From Kitasatospora aureofaciens (GTDB lineage: Bacteria; Actinomycetota; Actinomycetes; Streptomycetales; Streptomycetaceae): a DNA stretch of 64,000 nucleotides. The notes beneath the pieces are model-generated. The model had not been told where the DNA came from and ran no database searches. It saw only the letters and a program-made list of their open reading frames with translations. The translations under genes and the position numbers were made by a program. This document shows positions 39,221 to 47,944 of the stretch, piece after piece. The DNA lies in contig NZ_JAHTKP010000010.1 of the NCBI RefSeq assembly GCF_019192735.1, positions 1 to 64,000 of the forward strand, in the 5' to 3' direction. Position 1 is the first letter of the stretch, and each line of letters begins with the position of its first letter.

Positions 39221-40471
39221 ATGGTGGACATATTCTCGAAAGTCTCCGGTTACACAGCGGCCCGGGATGCCATGGCAGCCGGGATCTACCCGTATTTCCT
39301 GCCGCTCACCGGCAACGAGGCCACGACGGTCACCCTCGGTGACCGCGAGCTGGTCATGTGCGGGTCGAACAACTACCTCGGCCTCACCGCCGACCCCCGG
39401 GTCAAGGAGGCCGCGGCCCAGGCCGTGGAGCAGTTCGGCACCTCCTGCACCGGCTCCCGGTTCCTCAACGGCAACCTGGCCCTGCACGACCGGCTGGAGG
39501 CCGAGCTCGCCGACTTCTACGGCAAGCCCGCCGCCGCCGTCATCTCCACCGGCTACCAGGCCAACCTCGGCACCATCAGCGCCCTGGCCGGCCGCGGCGA
39601 CGTCATCTTCGCCGACCGCGACGCGCACGCCTCCGTCGTCGACGGGTGCCGGCTCAGCGGTGCCAAGCTCAGGCGCTTCCGGCACAACGACGCCTCGGCG
39701 CTGGACCGCGCGATGGCGGCCGTGCCCGACAGCGCCGGCAAGCTGGTCGTCGTCGACGGCGTGTACTCGATGGAGGGCGACCTCTGCGCCCTGCCCGAGA
39801 TCGTCGAGGTCTGCGAGCGGCGCGGCGCGCGCCTGATCGTGGACGACGCCCACGGCCTGGGCGTACTCGACAAGGGGCGCGGCACCTGCTCCTACTTCGG
39901 CCTCACCGACCGGGTCGACCTCATCACCGTCACCTTCAGCAAGTCGCTCGCCTCGCTCGGCGGCGCGGTGGTCGGCGACGACGACGTCATCCACTACCTC
40001 AAGCACCACGCCCGCAGCCTGATCTTCAGCGCCTCGGCCACCCCGGCGAGCGCCGCCTCCGCCCTCGCCGCCCTGCGCATCCTGCGCGAGGAGCCGTGGC
40101 GGGCCGAACGTGCCCAGCAGAACGCCGAGTACATGCGCGCCGGCCTCGCCCAGCGGGGCATCAGCCCCGGGGAGAGCGCCACCCCGGTCATCCCGTTGCG
40201 CACCCGCGGCACCATCGAGACGCTCCTGCTGTGGCGGGAGCTCGTCGACGCGGGCGTCTACACCAACCCGGTGCTGCCGCCCGCCGCCTCTCCCCGGCTG
40301 CGGCTCAGCTTCATGGCCACCCACACCACCGAGCACCTCGACCGGGTGCTGGACGCGCTCGGCTCGCGGGCCGAGCACTTCCTCGCCGACGACGAGCCGG
40401 ACGCGGACGACGGGTACGCGGTGGAGGCGCTCGCCGAACTCGCCGACTCCGGCGCCCCCGGCCGGCCATGA
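39221..40471 (+). CDS. Alpha-oxoamine synthase (PLP-dependent, serine-palmitoyltransferase/CqsA-like)
   Basis: 416 residues, standard for the family. These enzymes join an amino acid to an acyl-CoA or acyl-ACP with loss of CO2, giving an alpha-amino ketone. Visible: 'LVMCGSNNYLGLTADPRVKE', 'GTSCTGSRFLNGNLALHD', PLP Asp and His in 'LIVDDAHGLGVLDKGRGT', and the Schiff-base Lys in 'VTFSKSLASLGGAVVG'. The FSKS-LAS-GG form is closer to serine palmitoyltransferase and lipid-type synthases than to KBL (GxLGKA) or BioF. ATG 39221 has GAGGG just upstream. The stop overlaps the next start as ATGA. No biotin or threonine-degradation genes are nearby, so a specialised product is likely. Confidence 0.88.
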   Translation: MVDIFSKVSGYTAARDAMAAGIYPYFLPLTGNEATTVTLGDRELVMCGSNNYLGLTADPRVKEAAAQAVEQFGTSCTGSRFLNGNLALHDRLEAELADFYGKPAAAVISTGYQANLGTISALAGRGDVIFADRDAHASVVDGCRLSGAKLRRFRHNDASALDRAMAAVPDSAGKLVVVDGVYSMEGDLCALPEIVEVCERRGARLIVDDAHGLGVLDKGRGTCSYFGLTDRVDLITVTFSKSLASLGGAVVGDDDVIHYLKHHARSLIFSASATPASAASALAALRILREEPWRAERAQQNAEYMRAGLAQRGISPGESATPVIPLRTRGTIETLLLWRELVDAGVYTNPVLPPAASPRLRLSFMATHTTEHLDRVLDALGSRAEHFLADDEPDADDGYAVEALAELADSGAPGRP

Positions 40472-41112
40472 GCACCACGAGCGCGGGGCCGACCGACGCG
40501 GACACCACCGGCGCGGGACCAACCGGCACGGGACCCACCAGCAGCACCAAACCGGCCCCCGGTCCGACCGCTGCTGCTGTCCGGACGGCCGCCCTCCCCG
40601 CCGTCGCGTCCCTGGCCGGCGCCTCGGCCGGGGCCGTCCTCGGCGCGGGCCTGGCCCCCGGCGGCGGGCGGACGCCCGACCTGCCGTGGTGCGTCGCCGC
40701 CCTGGCCGGGGCCGCGCTCGCGATCCTGGCCGCCCTGCTCCACCGCCGCGCCCGGCGGCACCGCCCCGGCTGGGCCCCGGCCGCCGGGCTGCTGCTGGTC
40801 GGCGGCACGCTACCGGCCGCCGCCACCTCCGACAGCCCGTGGTGCGCGGGCCTGGCGGCCACGGCGGCGGTCCTCACCGTCGCCGCCACCGCACCACGGG
40901 CGGCGGTCGTCGCGGGGGCCGCCGCCGCCCTGGCCGTGGGCGCCGGCCTCGGGGCCTCGGCCCCTTCGGCCACGGCTGCCGCGTTCGGCACCCTCAGCGG
41001 CATCGGCGGGCTGCTGCTGGTCGCCGACCTTCGTGTCCCCGTCGGCAGGCCCCAACTCGCCGACCTGCCCCACCTCGTAGCCCCACCACGCACCTCGCCC
41101 GGCCCCGAGTGA
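40468..41112 (+). CDS. Small integral membrane protein of the oxoamine synthase cluster
   Basis: 214 residues; ATG 40468 overlaps the synthase stop. A Thr/Gly/Pro-rich cytoplasmic N-terminus (1-40) is followed by about five or six Ala/Leu-rich membrane helices ('CVAALAGAALAILAALL', 'PAAGLLLVGGTLPAAATS', 'AAVVAGAAAALAVGAGLG'). No recognised family. Translational coupling to the synthase suggests it holds or serves that enzyme at the membrane, or handles its lipid product (inference). Confidence 0.65.
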   Translation: MSTTSAGPTDADTTGAGPTGTGPTSSTKPAPGPTAAAVRTAALPAVASLAGASAGAVLGAGLAPGGGRTPDLPWCVAALAGAALAILAALLHRRARRHRPGWAPAAGLLLVGGTLPAAATSDSPWCAGLAATAAVLTVAATAPRAAVVAGAAAALAVGAGLGASAPSATAAAFGTLSGIGGLLLVADLRVPVGRPQLADLPHLVAPPRTSPGPE

Positions 41113-41166
41113 CCGGCCCAGGAGTGACCGTCCCAGGAGTGACCGGCCCAAGAGTGACCGTCCCGC
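41107..41166 (+). repeat. 15-bp tandem repeat carrying the stop codon
   Basis: Four units of GAGTGACCGGCCCAG, alternating GGCCC and GTCCC variants, from 41107 to 41166. The first TGA ends the membrane protein and each later copy repeats a TGA. It occupies the gap before the methyltransferase. Confidence 0.75.
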
Positions 41167-41249
41167 ACCGACACCCACCACGAGGAACGGAGCCACCCCG
41201 TGCACAGACCCGACCGCACCCCCACCGACCCGACCCCAAGGAGCCAGCC

Positions 41250-42185
41250 ATGAGCCGCCTCGGACTCGCCGCCCGCGCCCTGCGTCTGACCCTGAGCCGG
41301 ACCCACGCCGACACCACACCCGACTACGACGCCGCGAGTCCCAGCTACGACACCTACTTCAGCCCGGTGATGGGCGTCCACTCGGTCGCCGCCCTGGGCG
41401 AGGTGACCATCACCCCGGGCGACAATGTCCTCGAACTCGCCTGCGGCACCGGTCACCTGACCCACGAGATCCTCCGCAAGCTGGAGGGCCGCGGCTCGGT
41501 CCACGCCGTCGACAAGTCCCCCGGCATGCTGTCGGTCGCCAAAGCCAAGGTCATGCCGGAGGCGCTGCGCTCGCCCGGCCTCGAAGTGTCCCTGGAGGAA
41601 GGGGACATGGAGGAGTTCCTGCGCACCCGGCCGAACGACAGCGCGGACCTCGTGGTGGTCGGCTGGGCGATCTGCTACAGCAAGCCGGTCAAGCTGCTGG
41701 AGCAGATCAAGCGCGTGCTGCGCCCCGGCGGCCGGGTCGTGGTGATCGAGACCCGCGGCGACGCCCTCAAGACGCTGATCGAGCAGCTGGAGAAGGTGTT
41801 CACCGCCGACCCGTCCCTGCTGACCGGCATGATCCGGGTCAACCTGCCCAAGGACGCGGCCACCGTGGCCCGTTGGTTCACCAAGGCCGGCCTCACCGTG
41901 GACGTCCAGCGCGACGGCCACCAGGTGCTGCCCGCGGACACCCCGGACGCGGCCCTGGAGTGGGTCCAGCGCTCGGGCGCGGCGGCCGGCTTCAAGGACG
42001 CCGTCGACCAGACCCGCGAGGAGCACGCCCTGGAGCTGATCCGGGCCGGCCTCGCCGAGCACGTCGCCCGGCACGGCGCGCTGGAGCTGCGCCACACCTT
42101 CGTCGTGGTCACCGGGACCAACCCGGGCGCCACCACCGGAACCGGGCCGGGCGGCCGGCACCGCGAGGGAGTCCGCACCGCATGA
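41250..42185 (+). CDS. Class I SAM-dependent methyltransferase of the oxoamine synthase cluster
   Basis: 311 residues. ATG 41250 has AAGGAG 6 bases upstream. 'DYDAASPSYDTYFSPVMGVH' is the UbiE/COQ5-like entry, SAM motif I is 'NVLELACGTGHLTHEILRKL' (about 58-77), followed by 'VHAVDKSPGMLSVAKAK' and 'RVLRPGGRVVVIETRGD'. The C-terminal 110 residues form a substrate lid. It would methylate the amine, hydroxyl or carbon of the pathway product. Its stop overlaps the MMPL gene as ATGA. Confidence 0.85.
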   Translation: MSRLGLAARALRLTLSRTHADTTPDYDAASPSYDTYFSPVMGVHSVAALGEVTITPGDNVLELACGTGHLTHEILRKLEGRGSVHAVDKSPGMLSVAKAKVMPEALRSPGLEVSLEEGDMEEFLRTRPNDSADLVVVGWAICYSKPVKLLEQIKRVLRPGGRVVVIETRGDALKTLIEQLEKVFTADPSLLTGMIRVNLPKDAATVARWFTKAGLTVDVQRDGHQVLPADTPDAALEWVQRSGAAAGFKDAVDQTREEHALELIRAGLAEHVARHGALELRHTFVVVTGTNPGATTGTGPGGRHREGVRTA

Positions 42186-44731
42186 CCACCACCGCCACAC
42201 CCGCACCAGCGGCGGAGACCACCCACGGCGCGGTGCAGCACCGGCTGCTGCGCCTCGCCGAGGGTCTCACCGCCCGCCCGAAGACCGTGCTCGTGATCTG
42301 GACGCTGGTCATCGCGGCGTGCTTCCCGTTCGCCTCCCAGCTCAACGACGTCCTCACCAAGCAGGGGGCGTCGAAGGTCGTGCCGGGCACCAGCAGTGCC
42401 CGCGCGGACCAGCTGGTCGAGCAGTCCTTCCCGGCCCGCTCGCAGCGCGAGTCGATCGTCGCGATCGGCGCTCCGGACGTCCGCAGCGATCAACTGCGGT
42501 CGATGCTGGCCGAGTTGGACGCCAGGATCGCCGAACGGGTGCGCACCGGGGAGGTGCAGCAGTCCGCCTCGGCGTACACGCTGTACCGGGGCTCGACCGC
42601 CGAGTACCTGAGGCGTCTGCGCACCCAGGTCGACCAACAGCTCGCCGCCGCGCAGACGCCCGCGACCCCGGAGACCCGCCGGCAGGCGGTGGACGCGGCC
42701 GTCGCGGCGGGCCAGGTCCCGGCCGCACTGGCCGACCCGGCCCGCCAGGCGGTGGCCTCGGACGAATCGCAACTCCCACTCCTGGCAGCCGCGTTCACCA
42801 AGGCCACGGACTGGCACTCCTTCCCGGTGCCGGTCCCCGCCGAGGCCGTCGACCGGCTGCTCGCCAAGGACGGCAGGGCCACCCTGGTGTCGGTCAGCTT
42901 CGCCAAACAGGCCGGACACGACCCGGACGTGGACTGGCTGCGCTCCGCGATCGCCGCCGCCCGGCAGGCCGCCGGGGCAGGACCGGACGTCGAGGCCCAT
43001 GTCACCGGCGAGTTGGCGCTGATCAAGGACACGTACAAGAAGGCCGAGGACGACAACGCGCTGATGGAGACGGTCGCGTACGCGATCATCTTCGTCGTCC
43101 TGCTGCTGTTCTTCCGGGCCGTCGTCCCGGCCGTGCTCACCGTGGCGGCGATCGGCCTCGCGATGACGGTCAGCCAGGCCGCGCTCTTCGCACTCGGGCA
43201 CAGTGTGACGCTCACTCAGTTCACGATCACCATCATGAACTTCGTGATGCTGGGCGCGGGCGTCGACTACAGCATGCTGCTGTCCTCCCGCTACCGGCAG
43301 GAGCGGCTGGCCGGGCGCTCGCCCAAGGAGGCCGCGGTGCACGCCACCGCGCACGCGGGCGAGTCGATGCTGCTCGCGGCGGTGGCCGTGGTGCTCGCCT
43401 TCGGCGCCACGCTCTTCTCGCCGGTGGACTGGATCCCGCCGCTCGGCTACGGCGGCCTGATCGGCATCCCGATCGTGCTGCTCGCCGCGCTGACCCTCAC
43501 CCCCGCCCTGCTGGTGCTGCTGGGCGACCGCTTCTTCTGGCTCGGCCGCAACCCGCTGGCCGACCTGGAGCACGGCAGCGCGCTCGGCCGCCACCTGCGC
43601 CGGGCCGCCGACCTCGCCCGTCGCCGCAAGGTGGCGATCGTGCTGCTGTTCGCCGTGATCACCGTGCCGTTCGCGGTGATCACCGCCCAGCACCGCTCGA
43701 CCGCCGACCCGGTGGCGCTGAGCCCGGCCACCGACTCCCGGACGGGCTTCGAACTGGTGGCGAAGGAGTGGGGCGACGCCGCCGTGCTGCCCACCCTCGT
43801 GGTGGGCCGGCCCAACTCCGGTGTGGTGAACGCCCAGCACCGGCTGACCGACAGCGGACGGCAGGCGGTCACCGCGCTCACCGACAAGCTGGCCGCCGTC
43901 CCCGGCGTGGCCCGGGTGTCCGCGGTGACCCGGCCGTTCGGCCTCCCGGTGACCGCCGCCGAACTCGACGCGCTCGGCCCGGACGTCCGCCGCGACTACC
44001 TGTCCGACGACGGCGCCCTGCGGGTCGTCGTCGAGCTCGCCGACAAGCCGTACACCGGGGCCGCGGTGAGCACCGTGGACCGGATCCAGGAGATCACCGC
44101 CGCGGCCGGCGACGTCGGCCCGCTCTCGGTCGGCGGCGCCACCCAGGTCGACCGCCAGTACGGCAACGCGCTCAACTCCAGCTTCTGGCAGATGATCGGG
44201 CTGGTCTCGGTCGGCGTCTTCGTGATGCTGGTGTTCGCGCTGCGCTCGCTGCTGATCCCGATCCGGCTGATCCTCACGATCATGATGAGCAACGTGTGGG
44301 CGATCGGCCTCACCGTGCTGATCTTCCACTTCTGGCTGGACAAGGCGATCATCGACGACCTGCCGATCTTCCTCACCGTGCTGATGATGGGCCTGGGCAT
44401 GGACTACGAGATCTTCCTGGTCACCCGCGTCCGCGACCTGGTCCGCGGCGGGGCCGACCAGGAGGCCGCCACCGTCGGGGCGGTGGTCGACACCGGCCGG
44501 GTGATCAACGCGGCCGGCCTGGTGATGGCCGGCAGCCTCGGCACCATGGCGCTCTCCTCGACGATCATGCTCCAGGAGTACGGCGCCGGCCTCGGCCTCG
44601 CCGTCCTGCTGGACGCCACGCTGATCCGGATGCTGTTCGTCCCGGCGACGCTGCTGCTGTTCCGCCGCTACAACTGGTGGCTGCCCAGCCTGCGCCGCAC
44701 CCCCGCCCCGGTCCCCGCGAAGGCGGGGTGA
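42182..44731 (+). CDS. MMPL/RND-family lipid or natural-product exporter
   Basis: 849 residues. Twelve membrane helices in two MMPL halves, each after a large extracellular loop (60-270 and 490-620). The proton-relay Asp lies in 'MLGAGVDYSMLLSSRYRQE' and 'MGLGMDYEIFLVTRVRDL'. 'TARPKTVLVIWTLVIAACFP' is TM1. MMPL pumps move lipids, glycolipids or hydrophobic antibiotics out of actinobacteria; in this cluster the cargo should be the amino-ketone product (inference). Coupled to the methyltransferase by ATGA; the CPBP gene follows after 7 bases. Confidence 0.93.
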   Translation: MTTTATPAPAAETTHGAVQHRLLRLAEGLTARPKTVLVIWTLVIAACFPFASQLNDVLTKQGASKVVPGTSSARADQLVEQSFPARSQRESIVAIGAPDVRSDQLRSMLAELDARIAERVRTGEVQQSASAYTLYRGSTAEYLRRLRTQVDQQLAAAQTPATPETRRQAVDAAVAAGQVPAALADPARQAVASDESQLPLLAAAFTKATDWHSFPVPVPAEAVDRLLAKDGRATLVSVSFAKQAGHDPDVDWLRSAIAAARQAAGAGPDVEAHVTGELALIKDTYKKAEDDNALMETVAYAIIFVVLLLFFRAVVPAVLTVAAIGLAMTVSQAALFALGHSVTLTQFTITIMNFVMLGAGVDYSMLLSSRYRQERLAGRSPKEAAVHATAHAGESMLLAAVAVVLAFGATLFSPVDWIPPLGYGGLIGIPIVLLAALTLTPALLVLLGDRFFWLGRNPLADLEHGSALGRHLRRAADLARRRKVAIVLLFAVITVPFAVITAQHRSTADPVALSPATDSRTGFELVAKEWGDAAVLPTLVVGRPNSGVVNAQHRLTDSGRQAVTALTDKLAAVPGVARVSAVTRPFGLPVTAAELDALGPDVRRDYLSDDGALRVVVELADKPYTGAAVSTVDRIQEITAAAGDVGPLSVGGATQVDRQYGNALNSSFWQMIGLVSVGVFVMLVFALRSLLIPIRLILTIMMSNVWAIGLTVLIFHFWLDKAIIDDLPIFLTVLMMGLGMDYEIFLVTRVRDLVRGGADQEAATVGAVVDTGRVINAAGLVMAGSLGTMALSSTIMLQEYGAGLGLAVLLDATLIRMLFVPATLLLFRRYNWWLPSLRRTPAPVPAKAG

Positions 44732-44738
44732 GCCGGCC

Positions 44739-45509
44739 ATGACCGCGGACCGCCCGGTGGTGGCGCCTGCCACCCCCGCGCCCGCCACCACCGGGCGGGC
44801 TCGCACCAAGGCTCGCACCAAGCACCGCCTGCACCGAATTCGCCAGTACCACCGCGGCGCACCGCTGTCCTCCGCGACCCGGGTGTTCACCGTGCTCGCC
44901 GCGGTCCGGATCGCCGGGGCGGTGTCCCTGCCCCTGATGGTGCTCTCGGTCGGCCTGAGCGCCGCAGTGGTCGCCGTCCTGGACCGGGCCGAGTGGGCGG
45001 CGGCCGGCCTGCGCCGCTTCCGCCTCCTCCCGGCCCTGGCCGGGACGGGCCTGGTGGTACTCGCCTACGCCAACACGGTGTTCGCGACCCGGGCCGCGTT
45101 CGGCCGGGGCCACGACAACTGGACCTCCCTGATCCCCGAGCTGTTCCGGCAGATGGCGCCCGGGCAGCCGGTGGTCGCGGGGATCGCCATGGTGCTCTGC
45201 ATGGGCATCCTGGTCCCGCTGGTCGAGGAGATCTGCTACCGCGGCGTGCTGTACCACGCGGTCGAGCGCAGCCGCGGCCCGCTCGCGGCGATCGCCGCCA
45301 CCTCGGCCGGCTGGGCCCTGGTCCACCTCGGGGACTACGGGCTCAACCCGCTCAACGGCTGGGTGATCTGCGGGGTGCTGCCGTCCGTCTTCGCGATGGG
45401 CGTCGCCCTCGGCGTCTGCCGCGCCTGGACGGGCTCCGCGCTCGCGAGCGCCGTCGCCCAGGGCACCGCCAACCTGCTCCTGCTGGCCTGGGTCCTCTGG
45501 GCCCTCTAG
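44739..45509 (+). CDS. CPBP (CAAX protease-like) membrane protein
   Basis: 256 residues. A basic N-terminus (Arg/Lys-rich, 20-45) precedes six to eight membrane helices. The CPBP motif EExxxR is present in 'ILVPLVEEICYRGVLYHAVE' (about 160), and 'AGWALVHLGDYGLNP' supplies the second-motif His. The third motif, normally H-xxx-N, reads Q-GTA-N ('SALASAVAQGTANLLLL'), so protease activity is doubtful. Members act as CAAX-type proteases, bacteriocin immunity proteins or chaperones; self-protection or processing in the cluster is possible. Confidence 0.8.
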   Translation: MTADRPVVAPATPAPATTGRARTKARTKHRLHRIRQYHRGAPLSSATRVFTVLAAVRIAGAVSLPLMVLSVGLSAAVVAVLDRAEWAAAGLRRFRLLPALAGTGLVVLAYANTVFATRAAFGRGHDNWTSLIPELFRQMAPGQPVVAGIAMVLCMGILVPLVEEICYRGVLYHAVERSRGPLAAIAATSAGWALVHLGDYGLNPLNGWVICGVLPSVFAMGVALGVCRAWTGSALASAVAQGTANLLLLAWVLWAL

Positions 45510-45623
45510 CCCGGCCGGGCCCTGTAGTCCAACTGGGCCCTGTGCCCGACCAGTTCGCATCCCCGGCGCACGTCCGTATGTTCGCAGGTCCCACCGTCCC
45601 CTCCCAGGAGAGGCAGGTATCCC

Positions 45624-46580
45624 ATGAGAATCGCGGTCACCGGCCCGATCGTCATCGACAACCTGATGACCTTCCCCGGCCGTTTCACCAGCCAGCTGCT
45701 GCCCGCCCAACTCCAGCACCTGTCCCTGTCGTTCCTCGTCGACGACCTGGAGGTGCGCTACGGCGGCGTGGCCGCCAACGTCGCGTACGGCCTCGGCCGG
45801 CTCGGCCGCCGCCCGCTGCTGCTCGGCGCGGCCGGCCGGGACTTCGGCGACTACCGGGCCCGGCTGGAGGAGGTCGGCGTGGACACCTCCCGGGTCCGGG
45901 TCTCGGCCGGGCTGGCCACCGCCCGCTACACCCGCACCACCGACGCCGACGACAACCGCATCGTCTCCTACCACCCCGGAGCCCTGACCGAGGACGACGC
46001 CCCCGGTCCCGAGGGCTGGCCCGAGGACGTCGGGCTGGTCTTCCTCGGGCCCGCCGAGCCGGAGGTGCTGGCCGCCCGGGCCGCCGAGTGCCGCCGCCGC
46101 GGCCTGCCGTACCTGGTCGACGTGGCCGGCCGCACCCGGGAGTTGGGCCGCTCCGGCGCGGAGGCCGTCCTGGCCGGGGCCGCCTACCTGGTCACCAACC
46201 GCCGCGAGCGCGCCACCCTGATGGAGCACACCGGCTGGTCCGCGGCGGACGTGCTCGGCCGGGTCGGCGCGTGGATCACCACCCTCGGTCCGGAGGGCGT
46301 CTGGATCGACTACGCCGCGCAGCCGTCCGTCGCCGTCCCCGCCGCACCGATCTCCCGGCTCCCGGACGGCGCCGGTGGCGGCGGGGCGTTCCGGGCGGGC
46401 TTCCTCGCCGCGAAGGCCGACGGCCGGGACGACGAGGACGCGGCCCGGATCGGCTGCGTGCTGGCCGCCTACGCCCTGGAGTCGGCGGGCAGCCAGGACT
46501 ACCTGTTCACCCCGGCCGCCTTCGAGGCCCGCCTCACCGACGTCTACGCACCGCTCGCGGAGGCCCCGCTCATCGCCTGA
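45624..46580 (+). CDS. PfkB-fold protein, predicted pseudokinase
   Basis: 318 residues, full PfkB length. 'RIAVTGPIVIDNLMTFPGRF' and 'DDLEVRYGGVAANVAYGLGR' match the actinobacterial adenosine/carbohydrate kinase group, as do 'YLVTNRRERATLMEHTGWS' and 'WITTLGPEGVWIDY'. The catalytic loop, normally DxTGAGDAF, reads DGAGGGGAF (codons 46365-46391): the Asp base is Gly. Either a pseudokinase or an enzyme using another base. AGGAG lies 11 bases before ATG 45624. It is downstream of the exporter genes with a 114-bp gap and may belong to the cluster or be separate. The 239 bases after it (46581-46819) show no convincing gene. Confidence 0.8.
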   Translation: MRIAVTGPIVIDNLMTFPGRFTSQLLPAQLQHLSLSFLVDDLEVRYGGVAANVAYGLGRLGRRPLLLGAAGRDFGDYRARLEEVGVDTSRVRVSAGLATARYTRTTDADDNRIVSYHPGALTEDDAPGPEGWPEDVGLVFLGPAEPEVLAARAAECRRRGLPYLVDVAGRTRELGRSGAEAVLAGAAYLVTNRRERATLMEHTGWSAADVLGRVGAWITTLGPEGVWIDYAAQPSVAVPAAPISRLPDGAGGGGAFRAGFLAAKADGRDDEDAARIGCVLAAYALESAGSQDYLFTPAAFEARLTDVYAPLAEAPLIA

Positions 46581-46819
46581 GACGCCTGAACTCCGTGAAG
46601 GCGTCTGAACTCCTCGATGCCCCAAGGCTCTCGACGCCCAGTCACCGGTACGCCACACTCTCCCCGAACGGCCCACGCGCTCCCACCGCACCAGCCACGA
46701 CGTACCGATCCACCCCACGTCGGAGAGCCTGTACGGCATCGAGGAGTTGATCCTCACCGATTCCCGCGTGCCGGTCGACGGTTGAATCTAACACCGATGT
46801 CAGGTTCTACCGTGCGGGC

Positions 46820-47920
46820 ATGACCTCCACAGCCACCACCAGCCCGCTCCTCACCCCCTACCGCCTCGGCGCGCTCGACCTGCCGAACCGCGTCGTCATG
46901 GCCCCGATGACGCGCTACCGGGCCGCCGAGGACGGCACCCCGCTGCCCGTCGTCGCCGAGCACTACGCCCAGCGCGCGAGCGCCGGCCTGATCATCACCG
47001 AGGGCATCTGGCCCAGCCGGCGCGGCCAGTCCGGCTGGCGCCTGCCCGGACTGGAGACGCCCGCGCACGTCGCCGGCTGGCGCGCCGCCACCGAGGCCGT
47101 GCACGCGGCCGGCGGGCGGATCGTCGCCCAGCTGATGCACGGCGGCCGGCAGGGCCACCCGCTCAACCGGCTGCTCGGCGACCTCCCGGCCGGCCCGTCC
47201 GCCGTCCCCGCCCCCGGCCCGGTGCACGTCCGCGACGGCGGCAAGGCCGACGCCGTCACCCCGCGCGAGATGACCCGCGACGAGATCCGCCAGGCCGTCA
47301 CCGACCACGTCGACGCCGCCCGCAACGCGCTCGCCGCCGGCTTCGATGCCGTCGAACTGCACGGCGCCAACTCCTACTTGATCCACCAGTTCCTCGCCGA
47401 CAACACCAACCTCCGCACCGACGAGTACGGCCCGCGCACCCTCGCCGACCGGCTGCGCTTCCCGATCGAGCTGGTGACCGCCGTCGCCGAGGCCGTCGGC
47501 CCCGACCGCCTCGGCCTGCGGCTCTCCCCCGGCAACCCGCAGTTCGGCATGGCCGAGGCCGACCCGGCCCCGGTCTACCGGGCCCTGCTCGCCGAACTCG
47601 ACGGCCTCGGCCTGGCCTACCTCCACCTCACCGACAACGACGACTACCCCGCCCTCGTCGACCTGCGCCCCCGCTGGAGCGGCCCGGTGATCGCCAACGT
47701 CGGCGAGAACCGCGCCGCCACCGACCGCTCCCGCGGCGAGGCCCCGCTCACCGCCGCCCTCGCCGACCTGGTCTCCTACGGCCGCGCCTTCATCGCCAAC
47801 CCCGACCTGCCCGAACGCCTCGCCGTGGACGCCCCGCTCGCCACCGTCGACCCCACCCACCTCTACGGCCACGGCGCCGTCGGCTACACCGACTACCCGC
47901 GACTCCCGGAATCCCGCTGA
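46820..47920 (+). CDS. Old yellow enzyme family ene-reductase (alkene reductase)
   Basis: 366 residues, classical NemA/OPR-like length. FMN barrel features: 'PNRVVMAPMTRYRAAEDGTP', 'GLIITEGIWPSRRGQ', 'AAGGRIVAQLMHGGRQGHPL', active-site 'FDAVELHGANSYLIHQFLAD' with the His-Asn pair, then 'NTNLRTDEYG', and C-terminal 'LVSYGRAFIANPDLPERL'. It reduces activated alkenes. The His-Asn pair (versus His-His in the gene at 34107) puts the two in different OYE subgroups. ATG 46820. The epimerase gene follows after 24 bases. Confidence 0.92.
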   Translation: MTSTATTSPLLTPYRLGALDLPNRVVMAPMTRYRAAEDGTPLPVVAEHYAQRASAGLIITEGIWPSRRGQSGWRLPGLETPAHVAGWRAATEAVHAAGGRIVAQLMHGGRQGHPLNRLLGDLPAGPSAVPAPGPVHVRDGGKADAVTPREMTRDEIRQAVTDHVDAARNALAAGFDAVELHGANSYLIHQFLADNTNLRTDEYGPRTLADRLRFPIELVTAVAEAVGPDRLGLRLSPGNPQFGMAEADPAPVYRALLAELDGLGLAYLHLTDNDDYPALVDLRPRWSGPVIANVGENRAATDRSRGEAPLTAALADLVSYGRAFIANPDLPERLAVDAPLATVDPTHLYGHGAVGYTDYPRLPESR

Positions 47921-47944
47921 CCGCCCGCAGTAGGCTTCGGCACC

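Noticed and set aside
15823-41166. Tandem repeats considered as CRISPR arrays
   Set aside because: Units are 7-21 bp without unique spacers, and no cas gene is present.
41675-44890. Long minus-strand frame opposite the MMPL exporter
   Set aside because: Antisense shadow of the methyltransferase and exporter genes; its His/Gln/Asp-rich translation matches no fold.
46581-46819. Frame ending 'SLYGIEELILTDSRVPVDG' before the ene-reductase
   Set aside because: It looks a little like a protein C-terminus, but there is no start, ribosome site or nameable family; too weak to call a pseudogene.
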